Shown piece by piece: positions 10,049 to 23,050 of a DNA stretch of 64,000 nucleotides (its first letter is position 1; every line of letters begins with the position of its first letter). Under the pieces are notes generated by a model that was given only the letters and a program-made list of their open reading frames with translations, ran no database searches and was not told the origin of the DNA. The position numbers and the translations under genes are program-made. The stretch lies in the NCBI RefSeq assembly GCF_018691265.1, contig NW_024881282.1, positions 49,669,122 to 49,733,121 on the forward strand. Direction: 5' to 3'. The stretch is from Tyto alba (taxonomy: Eukaryota; Chordata; Aves; Strigiformes; Tytonidae).

Positions 10049-11418
10049 AACACTTCCTCCCCACTCATTCTTCATTGACCTTGGTGTCTGCAGAGTTGTT
10101 ACTCTCACATATTCTCACTCCTTTCTCCCTGCTGCTCTTTCCCAGGATTTTTTTTACCCTTCTGAAATACATTTTCCCAGAGGCACTACCACTGTTGCTG
10201 ATGGGCTCAGCCTTGACCAGCAGCAGGTCTGTCTTGGAGCCGGCTGGCATTGGCCCTATCGGACATAAGGGAAGCTTCTGGCAGCTTCTCACAGAAGCCA
10301 CCGTGTAGCTCACCCCACTACTAAAACCTTGACATGCAAACCCACTACACAGCCCCATTGTCTACTACCAGATTATATTTTCCTGTCTCCAGTGTTGGTA
10401 AGAGTTATTCTGTACCTCTTCTCTAGCTTTTCCCCAGACTTCATTTTTAGCTAACTTTGTCTCTGGATTGTTCATAATATGTTCATTTTTAATTTTCCTC
10501 TGTATTAAAAATCTCTTCTTACACTGCTACCGTTCCTCCTTTACCACCATCATTTCAACCCCATATCTTCACAATTCTCATCCAGTTTGTGATAGCATTT
10601 GCTTTTGTTGCTTCATCATTTCTAAACTTTAATAGCTAAACCCTGATTCTGATCTCATGTCCACATGTTGAAACCCAGACCAGGAAGGTTGTAGTCAATA
10701 TGTTTTTTATCTTCCTACTAATCTGACTGTTACCTCTGACAAAAATTTGGATTTTATTCTCATAAATTCAAAAGAATATGACAAAATAACCATACTTAAA
10801 TCAAATTACAGTTTTCTCTCTTTGATCCTGGTTCAGTAATGTCCTTGCACCATGCCTAACATTTAGCCTGAGCATAAATCTCATTAAAATCAAGCACGTG
10901 CTTAAGGCCCTAAAATAGACTCTCCTGGCAACAGACATCTGTAACTAGTTAGAAACATTTAACCATCCATAACTATCTTTCTGCACTGTGCTCCTGCTTC
11001 CATTGCTGCATTATCAATCTTCATTCTTGTCTCTTTGTGCCTGGACAGAAATTGCTTTGGTTCTTGAAAATCTAACTCACTGAAATTTATTCCTATCCCC
11101 TTCCCTTCCTCCTTTCTGTGCATATAGAAATCTTTCCTTTCTATCAGCAAGCCTCATTGAAAAGCAAGCCAAACACACATCCTCTGTGAGTCACAGTGAC
11201 TTTGAGCCCTCTTTCTTCTGTCTTTTGTAACTTTTTACCCTAGAAATTCTGCATGCCCCCAGTGGGAAATGTGGATACTGCATGATTTTCACCTTTCCAG
11301 TTTCAGGTTATTCAGCAATGTATTCTGTGGATCTCATTAATGTGTTCAACCTCCAAAGTACAAACTTTCAAACCATGACAAGCTTTTGAAAACATTTGTC
11401 TGCAACAGTCTTTTTAAC

Positions 11419-11442
11419 TTTTTTTTTTTTTTTTTTTTTTTT
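11419..11442 (+). repeat. Poly(T) run, 24 T
   Basis: Uninterrupted T24, equivalent to a minus-strand poly(A). The sequence to its right on the minus strand was not recognised as a SINE or processed gene. Confidence 0.9.
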
Positions 11443-13439
11443 CCCTGGATTGCTTACTATTGTAATCAGCAATCTTCTCAGAAATATCAAATCCCTCTCT
11501 GGTAATATTTTCTCTTCGCCAGACTTTTTCTATAAGGCTTCAAGATCTGATTTGTTTCCAGCTCTTTTCTGTTTTTTCCCCCTTTTTTTGAGGTTCTCTA
11601 GATATCTTAATAAACTGTGTGCTATACCGAGTTTCTCATATCTATCTCCAAAGGGAATCATTAACAGTAACTCAGGTTTGCTCTAGTCTATATGAATTCT
11701 CTAAAATCTATTTACACTAAAGCTACTGATGAATTTTCAACTACCTTTTCTATTTGAATCTTTCCCTCCTATTCTATCACTAGCCAGAACTGAACTTATG
11801 TTAGTGGCACATTTGAATTTCAGGGCAGACATTGGTAACCAGGGTATGTATTTTTCTGAATTTTACAAAGTGACCGTTGCGTTAAATTTCAGTACAAACA
11901 AGACCAGGGTGCAGAAGGTGGAGCTAAAGGTTAGATCTGAAGCCAGCAGTTCAGCACCATTGATTTGATTACAAGCCAGCAGAAAGTTTCCTTTCTTTGA
12001 CTTCTAGGAGTTTCCATTTTGGCCCTTAAGGCACATATAGTGAGATGATATGATGGGAGTGTGAGATGTTTGTGTTAATGCAGGTATAATAAGACTATTT
12101 ACTAAAATGATTAAGAAAAAAGGAAGCATGCAGTCCTAACACAGCACTTCGTTTACTCTTTTTTTTTTTTTAAATCATTTAGGCTAAGATCCTTGTAAAT
12201 ATTTAGCATCCTTATTTTCAAAATAAAATCAGCAAATTGCTCCATGAAATGAATGGATGTTACATGTGTAAATACCATTTAATTCTGGACCTTTGATCTT
12301 TTGGTGGCCTTTTTACTGACCTCCAGAGAGGTCACTAAAACTAATGAAAAAATTAACATCAACCATTTTGAGTCAGGGCTGAAACGGAGAACCTCAGTTT
12401 TCCTGGTTGCATATTAGAAAGAAGTGAATCCCTTTCATCTAAATATAACACTCTCTCCACCATCTTCATATGTAAAATTCAGAAGCTTAACTCCACCACC
12501 AGTATCAGTGAGATGCTTTTCCCAAGCCACTTTCAGGAAAAGCCATCAGAAATTGTTGCTAAATGTCATTTTCAGTATCAGCATTGCAGCTTCTGTCCAC
12601 TGCAGATTAAAAGTCTCTTTCAAGCACCACTTTGAATTAAGTAAATCACAGTAGCACTCCAGCTACCCCACAATCTCTACTGGAACACTTTCCTGGCATA
12701 TTGAGACTACAAGTGTATTTCTATCAACATCACAGAAGTCAGGAGACTGTGAAACTTCTTTGCTACAACAAGGTCTTAGAAGAGAATGAAAGCTTTTAAT
12801 TGTTAGCAATCCCTTTACAGAGTACAGTATTACAGTGGCAGGGGTGTTTTCCTTTAAGGGCTAAGCAAATCTAAGTTGGTAATAAACCACACTTTTATTT
12901 ATTGTATTATATGTTTGCTATTATTCAGTTTTATTTAAAAATCTCTCCTCTGTGGAATATGTTGTTCAAAATGCCTGAAGTAATAATTATTACAATTAAT
13001 ACCATTAAGGTATTTCAGATTATATATTAATGAAGAGATAATTAGTGATAATTAGCTGTATGTGTTAAATACTAGAAACCAGGAAGCATTTGAGATGAAT
13101 TTAGCACATTTCATTGGTTAATATCTATTGTGTATCTTTCATTTATGACTGTGTAAAACAATATACCACCTTAGTACCTTTATTGCACAGAGCTTGGTGA
13201 AGCAAATCTTTTATTTAAAGTACAAAGTAGACACTGCTGTGAGGACATACACGTGAACGCAAAAGATCAAGTGTTATAGTCAGGATTCATGCCCCCAGCT
13301 TCAGGCAGTCACTGTTACCGTGCTATATCATAAATGTAGAGAGAAGTAACTCATGAAAGATTCATGCCTTTGGCAGCCTAAGTCACCCTTTGCAGGTGAG
13401 TTACTTGCACTGTGGGGCAGTTTTATACAGATATTTAAT

Positions 13440-13600
13440 CATTTAAACCCATAACCTAACAGGCATTTAAGCCCCTACCTTCCATTGCAATAAATTTAAC
13501 AAGGGCACCTTGGTCAGTCTGCCAGTGTCTAGCAAGACTTTCAAAAGCAACTAGGTGCCTAGGTAGGATTCGACCCATCTAACTTCAGGAGTGTCCAATA
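13440..13600. mobile_element. Possible ancient amniote interspersed repeat
   Basis: Phrases such as TTTCAAAAGCAACTAGGTGC (near 13539) and AACAGGCATTTAAGCCCCTA resemble an old reptile/bird repeat whose copies read 'tttcaaaagcgactaggcacctaagt'. The match is by memory and partial. Confidence 0.25.
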
Positions 13601-15649
13601 CAAGTATATGGAGCTGAGCTGGTCATACAGATTCTGTTTACAGCAAATGGATGAAAATAACCAACAAACTCAGCGAAGATTGCAGTGTGATTCCTACATT
13701 GGATGTAGATGGTTGCTCTAGAGTGAGGTGCAGGCACCTGCAGCAGTGACACTGAAAGTCAGCGGAGCTGAACCCATACCCTTAATTTCAATCAAAGTTT
13801 TCACAGAATTTACCTTTCACTTAGACAATACTCTGCTAGGCATCTGAATACTGTCAAGGAATTGGTCCTCATAACCCAGCTATATTCCCAGTAGAAAACC
13901 TCATCAGTTCCAATGGAAGTTACGTCAGACTCTGCAGTAGTTCACAATAAGTAGTCATAAGTATTGATTACTATGTATGGTTATGTCCAAAGTAATCCTG
14001 GTCATACAAGCATGCAGAAAGCCAATGAGGAAAAAATTAAACTGCATTTGCTTCTCAGCCTTCTCAAATGTGAGACACAGTAAAGTAAAGCCCAATTTGA
14101 TCTTATTCCTGCTTCTACACAGGAGTGACTTTATGGCTACCTAGCAGCCTTCTCATTAAGGCAGGGCAGAGTTTCTATGTATTACTTGTCTTCTGCATCA
14201 ATTTTTCATTTGCAGTTTATTCACAGAACTCTTTACCTGTGCCCTTGAAGAGTCATCTTCTTCAAATGACTGAACTGATTGCATTACACAAAACAAAATA
14301 CATCAGTAAAATATTTTTGGAAAGTGAAACAACATTTTACTCTTTTCAAACTATTCCTGATATTCATACTGCTAGATCCATCACAGGGTAGGAATGCAGT
14401 ATATTAGTAGCATGATTATGGCACTGGGTTGTCCTCTGAAAAATTCTACATTATAAAACATTATGAGATTGACTAATTGTGGACAAAATTAGCCTAGAAA
14501 TAAAGTGCCCATTTTTTACCAGAAGTTAATTAATTAACGTCTGTATTGGGTGTATTGTATGGTCTCTATCATTCAAATTCTTTATAATAAAATTGTCTGT
14601 CTTTCTCAAAGATGTGAAGTGATTTAATCAGAAGTTGCAGTCTTGATGTATCTATTACTTGGTGAAATTTTTTCTTGCCTTACAAGAAGTCAGGATGTCT
14701 GACCACTGTGGTCCTTTCTGCCCTTAACATCTGAAGCTTTTTCTCATTTTGATCTTGAACCAAAGCCCAATGAACTGAGTGGAAAACTTTCCTTTGTTTT
14801 CGAAGGACAACTCCCTGCAAACTGACTATAATGTGCAAACTCACTTTTCAGGACTCTTGATGTCTGAGACAGAAAAATACACTTTTACCCTTGGAAATGG
14901 GATTTTCTTAGTGGAACAGAAGCCTTCTATCTGCATAGGTATGAATTTTACACAGACAGCTTTCAGGATTGCTGTCTGTTACACTAAGTAATACAGTACT
15001 ATGTAGGTTGTTCAGTGGAAAATGTGCAAAAAGTTAAAAATAACATCACAGAAGGAAAATTAATTTCTGGATATTATTTTGGTATTGTACCATTAAAGTT
15101 AAATGAGTAAGGATGTATGGTATATAATCATATATGAGGACTAATTTCCTGTTGTCTTGAGGCCAGAAGTCATCTTACTGAAGATACGAAGTCTGGCTTA
15201 GAAAAGCAAGGAGGATTTGGCCTTTAAGTTACTTTGGGCTTATTATCTTGGGGAGGAAATATAAAATTTAGTTAATTATGATTGTTTTGCATTATGTTAC
15301 TCGTTAATAAATAACTCTTTCCCATGCTCAGATGCCCACTTTGCTGAGAAAGGTATGTACTCTATTTACATCTAAATTACACTGTTGAATCATTTCAGTG
15401 GGCTGTACATGATATATCTCAAATTTTAGTGATCATGTGACCTCCCTAGAGCTCTCAGGTTGATACATTCAAGATTAATGAGATGCTGGCTCTCTATTAG
15501 GAAGCTATTTAAGAATATGCACGTAATTATTGTGAATTATTACAAGAATTAATATAGTCTGACCTTTTTATCAATATAAGTTAGCCAGATGGTGTCTGGT
15601 TTACACCAGCATGAGGTCCTCAAACAAGATATCTTTTACAGGCGTTGTT

Positions 15650-16110
15650 CTGCTAATGACAGCAACTCAGACCACACAAAGAAAGGGCTAAAATTCAAAA
15701 CAGTGGTCCTCTTTATTGAGGAACACCATCCACACATACATTTCTGCATTTGGACCTGAGTTAAGAGTAGTAGACTACAGACACAATTGCACAGGCTTAC
15801 GTTTTTTATTCATTTTGTAGGCACAGCAGTTGCCCAGACAAATGGGCATGTTCAAATGTAGCATTGCAAGTGCTGAGAAAATATGTGTGGTTTCACTGGG
15901 GACCAAGCTGAGTTCCCATACGTAGATTTCGGTTTTCTCTGAATACAAATAGCCAGTTTCATCTTGCACACAATCAAATGGATTGATACTGTGGGAGCAC
16001 TCTCATCAATTTTAATGACATTAGTTTTTGAGTAAGGTGTTATTCCATGAGTGTAAAGGTGATCAGATATGGTCCAAAGACATGGCTGTAGGCTGTTCCA
16101 CTGTATCACT
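15650..16110 (-). other. Unclassified block with minus-strand AATAAA: retropseudogene or LTR remnant candidate
   Basis: On the minus strand two overlapping open frames (16109 to 15852 and 15969 to 15775) together give a near-continuous translation with a single frame change around 15960. They are followed about 55 bases later by AATAAA (15712-15717) and a T-rich stretch. This order (frame, stop, short 3' region, poly(A) signal) is what a processed transcript or an LTR R-U5 region would leave. I could not match the translation to any family, and there is no poly(A) tail or duplication to prove retroposition. It may equally be chance. Confidence 0.25.
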
Positions 16111-16588
16111 CCATATTAGATTTTCTAACTTATATGACCTTGGTTTGGGTTTTATATTGTTTTTATTTTATTTTGGAAGATTTTCACATGCAATAATATC
16201 AGAGGGAATATTTTTACCTGCTCTGGAGATTCAAAGGAATTGGATTTCTAGCTCTTCCATCAGTTCTTAGCAGGACAGAGATAAGGCTTGCATTTTACTG
16301 ACAGCCCTAGGACAGATAATATTTGGAGCATGCAATGTTTTAATTTCATCTCCTTTGGCCTGTTCTTTCTCCTACTGCCATTCATGACAGTGTCACTCTT
16401 CGTCTCAGTGAAAGCCAGATCTGGCCTCCTCTCTCTGAGAGGATTCCAAAGTATATATGGAATACAAAGATATGTTGATAATAAAAAAACATTTTTTTGT
16501 GAGATTTGGTGGGTATTTTAATTGACATCTGATGAGATTTTATTTCCAAACTTAAAACAGTTTTGCTGTTGTCCAGAGGGAATATCTT

Positions 16589-16652
16589 GAAACTACACAT
16601 CAAAAATAATGTAGTTTCCATGTTCTACTAACACTGTTCTTTAACAGTGTTA
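16589..16652. repeat. Two adjacent perfect hairpins
   Basis: The first hairpin is GAAACTACA (16589-16597) and TGTAGTTTC (16610-16618), with a 12-base loop. The second is TAACACTGTT (16629-16638) and AACAGTGTTA (16643-16652), with a 4-base loop. Arms are perfect in both. No function is assigned. Confidence 0.7.
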
Positions 16653-18204
16653 AAGATCTAAAGCACGGGTAGCTGACTAGAATGGGGGTGACCCCATAAA
16701 GTTCTCTGATATCACACTTTATATCACAGGCAATGGCTACCAGACAACTGCCTGGACAATTCTAGTAATAGACTAAGATTTGAACCTCAGCCAAAAAAAC
16801 ATCAACAGGTAAGTCTTACATGTGATTTTTGGAGGCCAAGCCATCCTTCAGCCTGAGTAGTTCTGCAAAACTGTGTCCCCAAAGGCAGGGAGCCAATAGT
16901 GATGTAATCAAGAAACTTGAAGTGATACAGAAATTTAAATAAAACTATGTTAGATAATGCCCAAGAAGCTACATTTCATTCAATTATCAACTAATATACT
17001 GCCAGTCTTATATCTTTTGTTTAATTATCACATGGTTTTGCTTCTTGGATATCCTTCCTTTATTTGTCTGCCTGGAACATTCTCACTTTGCATACATTTA
17101 ACACCCAGATTTACTTTTTCTTCTACTAAATTTAAACCAGATCTAATTCTGCTCTCTAAGTAATAAGGTCATAGTATAAGCAAAATTAATGCAGCCAAGA
17201 TACAAGCATGTCTCACGTATCACCATAAGCATATCTTACATGCCACTGTACCAATCTTTTTGTCACTCCAAGCCACTCTGCTCTGAACGCAACCGTAGCA
17301 CTGGTTAAACAACGCCAGAATTGACAACCTGGAAGTATAAGGGTCATTATCCACAAAACACAGAGGAATTATAACAATATTATCATGAACAGATAATAGA
17401 GAATTCATTTGCAGTGAATTATAAAGGGCCTAAAATATTTGATTTTTAACAGTCCTCTTACCTCTGCCTTTTTGACTCAAGTCTGCCAATGCGTTGCCTT
17501 GGCAGACAGACGTACTAAGAATTACAATAATCCAATCTGAGGAGGTCATGAGAACATGAATCTAATGAATCTAGGCTAATAATTACATCTCATTTAATTA
17601 CCTCTGAGATAAAACAGGAGCTATAATTTTTTTATAATTGATGTTGCTGACATCTTTGTACCTTTTAAGTGTATTAGTTGTAAAATCTGCCATGTTAATG
17701 TTGAAGTTGATAAAAATGTCACAAAGTAAAGCAAAGATAATGGAACCAGAGAGTCTTTAAATGTCAAATAAGTAGAACGGTATTGACAGATAGATACTTT
17801 ACTGTCTTTATGCTGCACATGAACTCTGCAATAAATGTACAACATGTGTGAGGAAGTGAATCAGGAGCTCCTGGCTGAAATACTGTCAAGGGTTTTTTTG
17901 GTCAGATTTTCTCAAAGTAATTCTAATTTTTTATACTTGCCTTAGGCCATTATCATGAAAAAAGATGCATTACAGTAGACACTTGATGGAGGAATCTGTG
18001 TTATTATACAGACATCCACATTAAAATATTTGATATCTTGAGGTCCCAAACCTGGTAAACATGTAATTACATGGCAACTATATTCAGGTAAATTGTCTTA
18101 TTGAAGTTTTTTATCTGTCACACTGGGAATTTGGAAAATAGTCCCTTTAAAAACTGAAAAAAAAATTTGGCTCCGTAACATTCTTTTTTCATAGAAAGCA
18201 TTGA
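16653..18204. other. Unique AT-rich sequence, no gene seen
   Basis: Short open frames only (74 codons or fewer); no repeat family was recognised. Confidence 0.6.
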
Positions 18205-18790
18205 TTATTCTTTCTCCATGGACTGATCTTGCACCTTTGCAACCAATGACAGTTTTACAATCAATAAGAGTTTAACTTCATCAGAAATAAGAGCAGGTCC
18301 TCTGTGCTTCATGGACCTTGAAATTAACACAACTTCTTTATATTTTTGTTTTTTCTTCATCACTCTCAGTGCCAGAGCAGATTTCAAAGAGGTGTTTCCA
18401 GCCAGCTCACCCTCTTCCTTCTGGACCTTGAACAGCAGGGGACAAATGGAGCTGAAAGTAAGTCCCACACGGATAGGAGAGTTAGTTATGCATCCTTGGT
18501 TGGTTGGTAGGTATTTGAAAGTCATGTTTGCCTTTGTCAACAATTTAGTATCTCTTCCTTCCTCACATCTGAGAAAATATCTTGGTGGTCAGGGATATGG
18601 CCCAGGAGCCCAAAGGACACTGTGGGATAGTCGTACAGAGCTCCGCTCTCAGTGCAGCGGGACCTCAGACAGTGGGTTGATCAGTCAGATGTTTTTTCTC
18701 CCAGCAGGTGGCATTGAGATTACCAAGAAGCAGCAGCTCAGAGAACACCAGGCCTCTTCCTACACCATGTCCCAGGTCTTTGCCCCATAA
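18205..18790. other. GC-richer patch with long overlapping open frames, unidentified
   Basis: A plus-strand frame of 159 codons (18311-18790) overlaps a minus-strand frame of 112 codons (18543-18205). They are among the longest non-CR1 frames here. Neither shows a recognisable domain. The plus translation starts within a hydrophobic Phe-rich stretch that could mimic a signal peptide, followed by mixed residues without cysteine pattern or repeats. The minus translation is Lys/Leu-rich at its end. Local composition is less AT-rich than the flanks, which by itself lengthens open frames. It could be an unrecognised old insertion, a decayed exon or chance; I do not call a gene. Confidence 0.2.
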
Positions 18791-21700
18791 CAGGGATGTT
18801 CAGATATGAGGGAAGAAGCGGAGGTTTGTGGGAGAGACGTAAGATCAAGCTCTAATGAAGATACCCTGCTGAAGATGTACCGGTCTATTCATCTGCAGAA
18901 TAAGGGCAATAACGTGTACATTTTTCTGCCTCAATTTAGATTAAAAATTCTTTGAATTATATCTGCCTGCACTAGATTTCAATCGACTGATACTTCATTT
19001 TTTTTTTTATGTCTATTTTAACTGTACCAGTCATGACCTATTATAAAAATAAAAAATTATGAATATTTATTATTTGTAGCATCATTTGATGGATAATAGC
19101 TGAAGTGAATCATCTGGCTGCCCTTTTAAATAAAACACAAAAGTATACTTAAACACACACAGACACACTATCCTGTATAAAAATATCCCACAAAAAACAA
19201 GACCTGATCATATTTTTCATTAATGGAATATAAAAAATAACTTCATTCTTTGTGAAACCATTTTAAAATGACAGCAACAGTTTATAACTTTTATTTCATC
19301 ACACTAGTTTATTGTTTTCATGACATTTTTTTTAATTCTATTCATTGTACCTACTTAATTAATTTATGAACACATAAGAAAAAAGACAAAGTTCCTCTCT
19401 GAGGTCCAATATGCAGACGATAGTCATCCAGGTTTTTGTGATTTCACACAAGGTTTAGGTACAAATCTCCTTTTATGTCCACAAAAGAAGAGGAACATTG
19501 ATTCAGAAGTGTAATATGGACGTGTAACAGTGAAAGTTGGGCAAACAGAGCTCTAGTGTCACCTATGAAAAAAAACCTTTTGGAAACCACAGCTGTTCAA
19601 GAGGGAAGAAGTAATAAACTGTTTTCCTTCTGCTTCTTTGATCTTGGATTATACCAATGACAACAACCAGTTGTTAGAAAAGAAAAACAAGTCCATCCCT
19701 AGAAATATAGCACAAAAAGTGAGAGGATCATGCACTTTCACCCACCTTAGCAGACTTGTGACACAGCAGTTTTAAAAACTCTGTGATAATAATAATAGAA
19801 AGAAACCATACACACTCTTCATCTACTTTAATAATCTCATATAATTGATCTAAGAAGTGACATTTAAAGTGTTATTTAGATACTTCCAGCTAGCTGGTTG
19901 CAATATGACTTCAGAATATTATTTTTTATTTTAGTGTGCTGATGAACTAGAGTTGCTGTAAGTTCAGTTATGTTGACATGATTTTGAAAAAACAGAGGAT
20001 TCATGGGTCTCATAAGACCTTGAACCAAAGCAGCAATAAAGTTTGTAGCTCCTACATGGCATCATGATTACATTTGTTCTTCTTTTTAAGAGTTTACCGT
20101 GTATCAGCTGTCTTTAAACTCCCTGGAACATATCTTCTATTTACTACTAATTTAAGACCTTCCCAAGCAGAAGAAACAAGCCTACAAAACAAACACTGAA
20201 ACAAACCTTCTCTATGTGATAGATCTCTCTCCAAATGATTGAACACTCCAGCCTATGCAAATATCTCAGTCACTTCAAAGTGCGCTGATAGACAAGGAAA
20301 TTTTTCTTCCTCCAAAACTTAGGAGCACTTTCACAACATTTCTTAGAACAGGAAGAAAGTCAAATAGGAACAAGTCAGGAAAGAATATGATTAGTGAGAG
20401 AAGAGGAAGTAATACAGAGCCAGAAGGTAGGTATTAGTAACAAGATGGGCATGTGGATACTGCTGATCTCTCAAACCCAATCCCACCTACCACCTATACC
20501 ATTTACCTTCAGGTACAGACTTCATTCTCTAAGTGGAAAAGTTAATAACACTCATGTAACTGCAAACCCAGCTTCTCCAGCCAGAAAGGCTGGAGCTAAG
20601 CACCTTCTAGGCCTGTCCACAAGCAGAGACCTCACATATAGTTTTTGCTGATTCTTCAGGTGACTTATCTAAGTTAGATATCTAAACCAGACAGACCACC
20701 TCAGTCCATTTTCCTTCAGTTATTATAAATACAAGAATCATACCTCAGATCTTAGGGTCTGCTTTGGAAATACATAAAGAGGAGTGAAATGAAGACCAAT
20801 GGATCTGAATCCCAATTTTTTTCACTACCAAAATAAAATCTTTCCTATCTTAGCCTCAACAATTTTAAATGGTTGACTTTGTTGAAAGGGAAAATTGTTG
20901 CAGGAAGTGATACATAACCATTCTATCCTTACTCCTGTATCTTGCTGTCTGCAAATGCTTGGAGTTAAGTATGTGCATGTTTTCCTGGAGAGGAATGCTT
21001 TCCAAAATCATGGCCTTATCATTTACACAGAAAAGAGACCTGACTGTAAGAAGCATTTTGCATTTTATTGAAAATAAGTCACCACTGGAATGGAAGAGAC
21101 AGTTATCCAGCCATATACAGCACCATTATCCAATAAGTTCATGGTTGAAGGTGTATAACTTCTCACTCAGATGAAATTCTCAGAGGCAACTTGAAGCAAA
21201 TAAAGTTTAATTTTCTGATACAGAATTTAACATCTGTCTTTGCTTAGCATTCTGATTTGCTTTTCTTTCTCTCCTAAAGTGAAAAAAATATGTTGAAAAT
21301 CTACATATTAGTGCCACAGAAATGTATTTTTCTTGGCATCCCATATCCTGTTTCCTTCTTCCCCAAGTTTGCTGTTCTCAGCTTCCCAAGTACAGCAATC
21401 CCCCAGCTGCATCTGATAATTCTCATCTGAACAACAACAAAAGAGAAAAAGAAACACCCTCTGCAAAAATAATATACTCATTTTCATGACAAATTTAAAA
21501 GAAAAATAAGTAAATGAACAGCTGGACTACAGTAAATGATTTTTTACTAGTTTAAGGGAATTTTATACACAGTCTTCTCTAAGCATTTCCTCCACACCTG
21601 CAGCAACCCCTTTTTTCCTCCATCTCCTATTCTGTTCTGACTGAGGATGATGATAACATGAGATCCTGAATCATCAGTTAATCTGGAAAAAATCCTATGT

Positions 21701-22470
21701 TGCAAGAAGTACAGTTAATTCTACTTTTTTATTTGCTGCCTTCCTCCTCTCCCTTTTTCTGTGATAAAAAAACAAGGCTTTAGTGAAGCTTTACATCAGA
21801 ATAATATAGAATTTTGCCATGGGGAAATGTTTTATTTTTCAAGAGTACTACAAAACAAACCTTTTGTGTATTTTCATTTATTTTATTGGAACTCAGGAAA
21901 TCTTTTCCTATATAAGACTTGGGGACAAGGAGAGAAGATGTATGATTAGTGAAAGTGTATCTATTAAGAAATATTTCCTAAATGTTCGTTCCCCCCCCCA
22001 AAAAAACCCCAAACATGAATGACATTATTTCAGTGTCTGCATAGCTATGCATAGTTTGGTTATTTTCACTAGGAGCTATGAAATACGTTCTGGATGTTTC
22101 TATAACCCCTCTTGTATTACACAGAACCTACCATTTTTCTCCCCCAGTAAACCTAGAAATAAACATTGAGCTTGCTTAGACTCTGCTCATTTAAATATTT
22201 AAAAAATAAAAATAAGATTAAGTGCATTTTGGAATTACACAAAACAGTAGTAGGCCTTTAAAGGAAAACTTGCTCTAAATTCTGATATTAAGTATTTTGA
22301 AAAGGAGATTATTAGATTATTTAAAAAAACAAAAAAACTTTATTCACCTAAAAAGGCTTGACAGAATCAATTACCACAAACCATGGGTGCTATGTACTTT
22401 AGGAGATAATATATTTTGGCATTCACTGAAAAGAAAACTGATACAACCTATACTTTTGGGTTTTGTTTTG

Positions 22471-22488
22471 TTTTTTTTTTTTTTTTTT
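22471..22488 (+). repeat. Poly(T) run, 18 T
   Basis: T18 preceded by TTTTGTTTTG, the pattern of a degenerate minus-strand A-rich tail. No element body was recognised beside it. Confidence 0.9.
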
Positions 22489-22817
22489 CTATACATTCTG
22501 TCACAATATTACTTGAACATTGTTATTTCTTTTGATTGTTAAATTTCTCAAACAATGAGACTGGCATATCAACTCCCCTAATTGAACAATTTATCAAGAG
22601 TATTTGCCTTTTAGAATGAATATTCTAAAGGACAGACAAAAAACAGAGTCAGTAAAACTATTTACCTTGTAGGACACAAATAATACTAGTTTTCAATGAA
22701 AAAAACAGAACAAATGGAGGTGTACTTATCTTCAAATGCCATTTGACTGACTGACATTTCTTCAGGCTTCATTATTCATGTGTCAGGAAGTAAATAAGTG
22801 AGTTTTATAGACTTTAT

Positions 22818-22851
22818 GTTAATTTACTCTGTCAGTTAATTTACTCTGGCA
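22818..22851. repeat. 17-bp tandem duplication
   Basis: GTTAATTTACTCTGTCA is followed directly by GTTAATTTACTCTGGCA (16 of 17 identical). Confidence 0.9.
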
Positions 22852-23034
22852 GTATTGCCTTCTGGAATAATACAGAAAAGTTTGTACTGAAGAATGATGA
22901 AAGCTCCTCCATTTCCCCCCATTCAGTCTCTAACACTCAGACACTTTGGTTTCTTCCATAATCTTCATGTGATCTCAGAAGATGGAAATTTATTTCAGTA
23001 CAGTAAATACAAGAGTGCATGTATGTGTCTATAT

Positions 23035-23050
23035 TACATACATACATACA
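23035..23050 (+). repeat. (TACA)4 microsatellite
   Basis: TACATACATACATACA, four perfect tetranucleotide units. Confidence 0.9.

Larger units (their letters stand above)
9213..10349 (-). mobile_element. Long avian endogenous-retrovirus LTR, antisense
   Basis: About 1.14 kb, GC-richer than its flanks, with TG...CA edges (plus strand TGTGGTGGGC ... ACCCACTACA; in its own sense TGTAGTGGG ... CCACCACA). I recognise the wording (for example CGACTTGGGGAAATTAGTTT and GGCTGGCATTGGCCCTATCG) as a widespread long avian ERV LTR. In LTR sense an AATAAA poly(A) signal lies on the minus strand at 9393-9398. The interior holds a tandem array (separate entry). No retroviral internal genes flank it, so it is probably a solo LTR. 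No convincing target-site duplication is adjacent (GCTACC before, CAGCCC after), which leaves the exact edges uncertain. The open frames inside (60-100 codons, both strands) reflect the repetitive GC-rich array and are not genes. Confidence 0.8.
10350..15649. other. Unique AT-rich sequence, no gene seen
   Basis: Only simple repeats and diffuse old remnants can be pointed to: T24 at 11419-11442, T13 at 12159-12171, a TAAT-rich patch around 12960-13060, and possible ancient repeat wording at 13440-13600 (listed separately). Open frames up to 96 codons start in or near the T-rich tracts and lack motifs. Confidence 0.6.

Noticed and set aside
9721..10358. Several 69-98-codon open frames on both strands
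   Set aside because: They lie inside the tandem array and LTR and reflect its GC-rich repeated units, not genes.
16629..16652. Hairpin whose arm starts TAACACTG, sharing the seed of the miR-200a/141 group
   Set aside because: The stem is only 10 bp with a 4-base loop, too short for a microRNA precursor, and the rest of the arm does not match; the seed match is likely chance.
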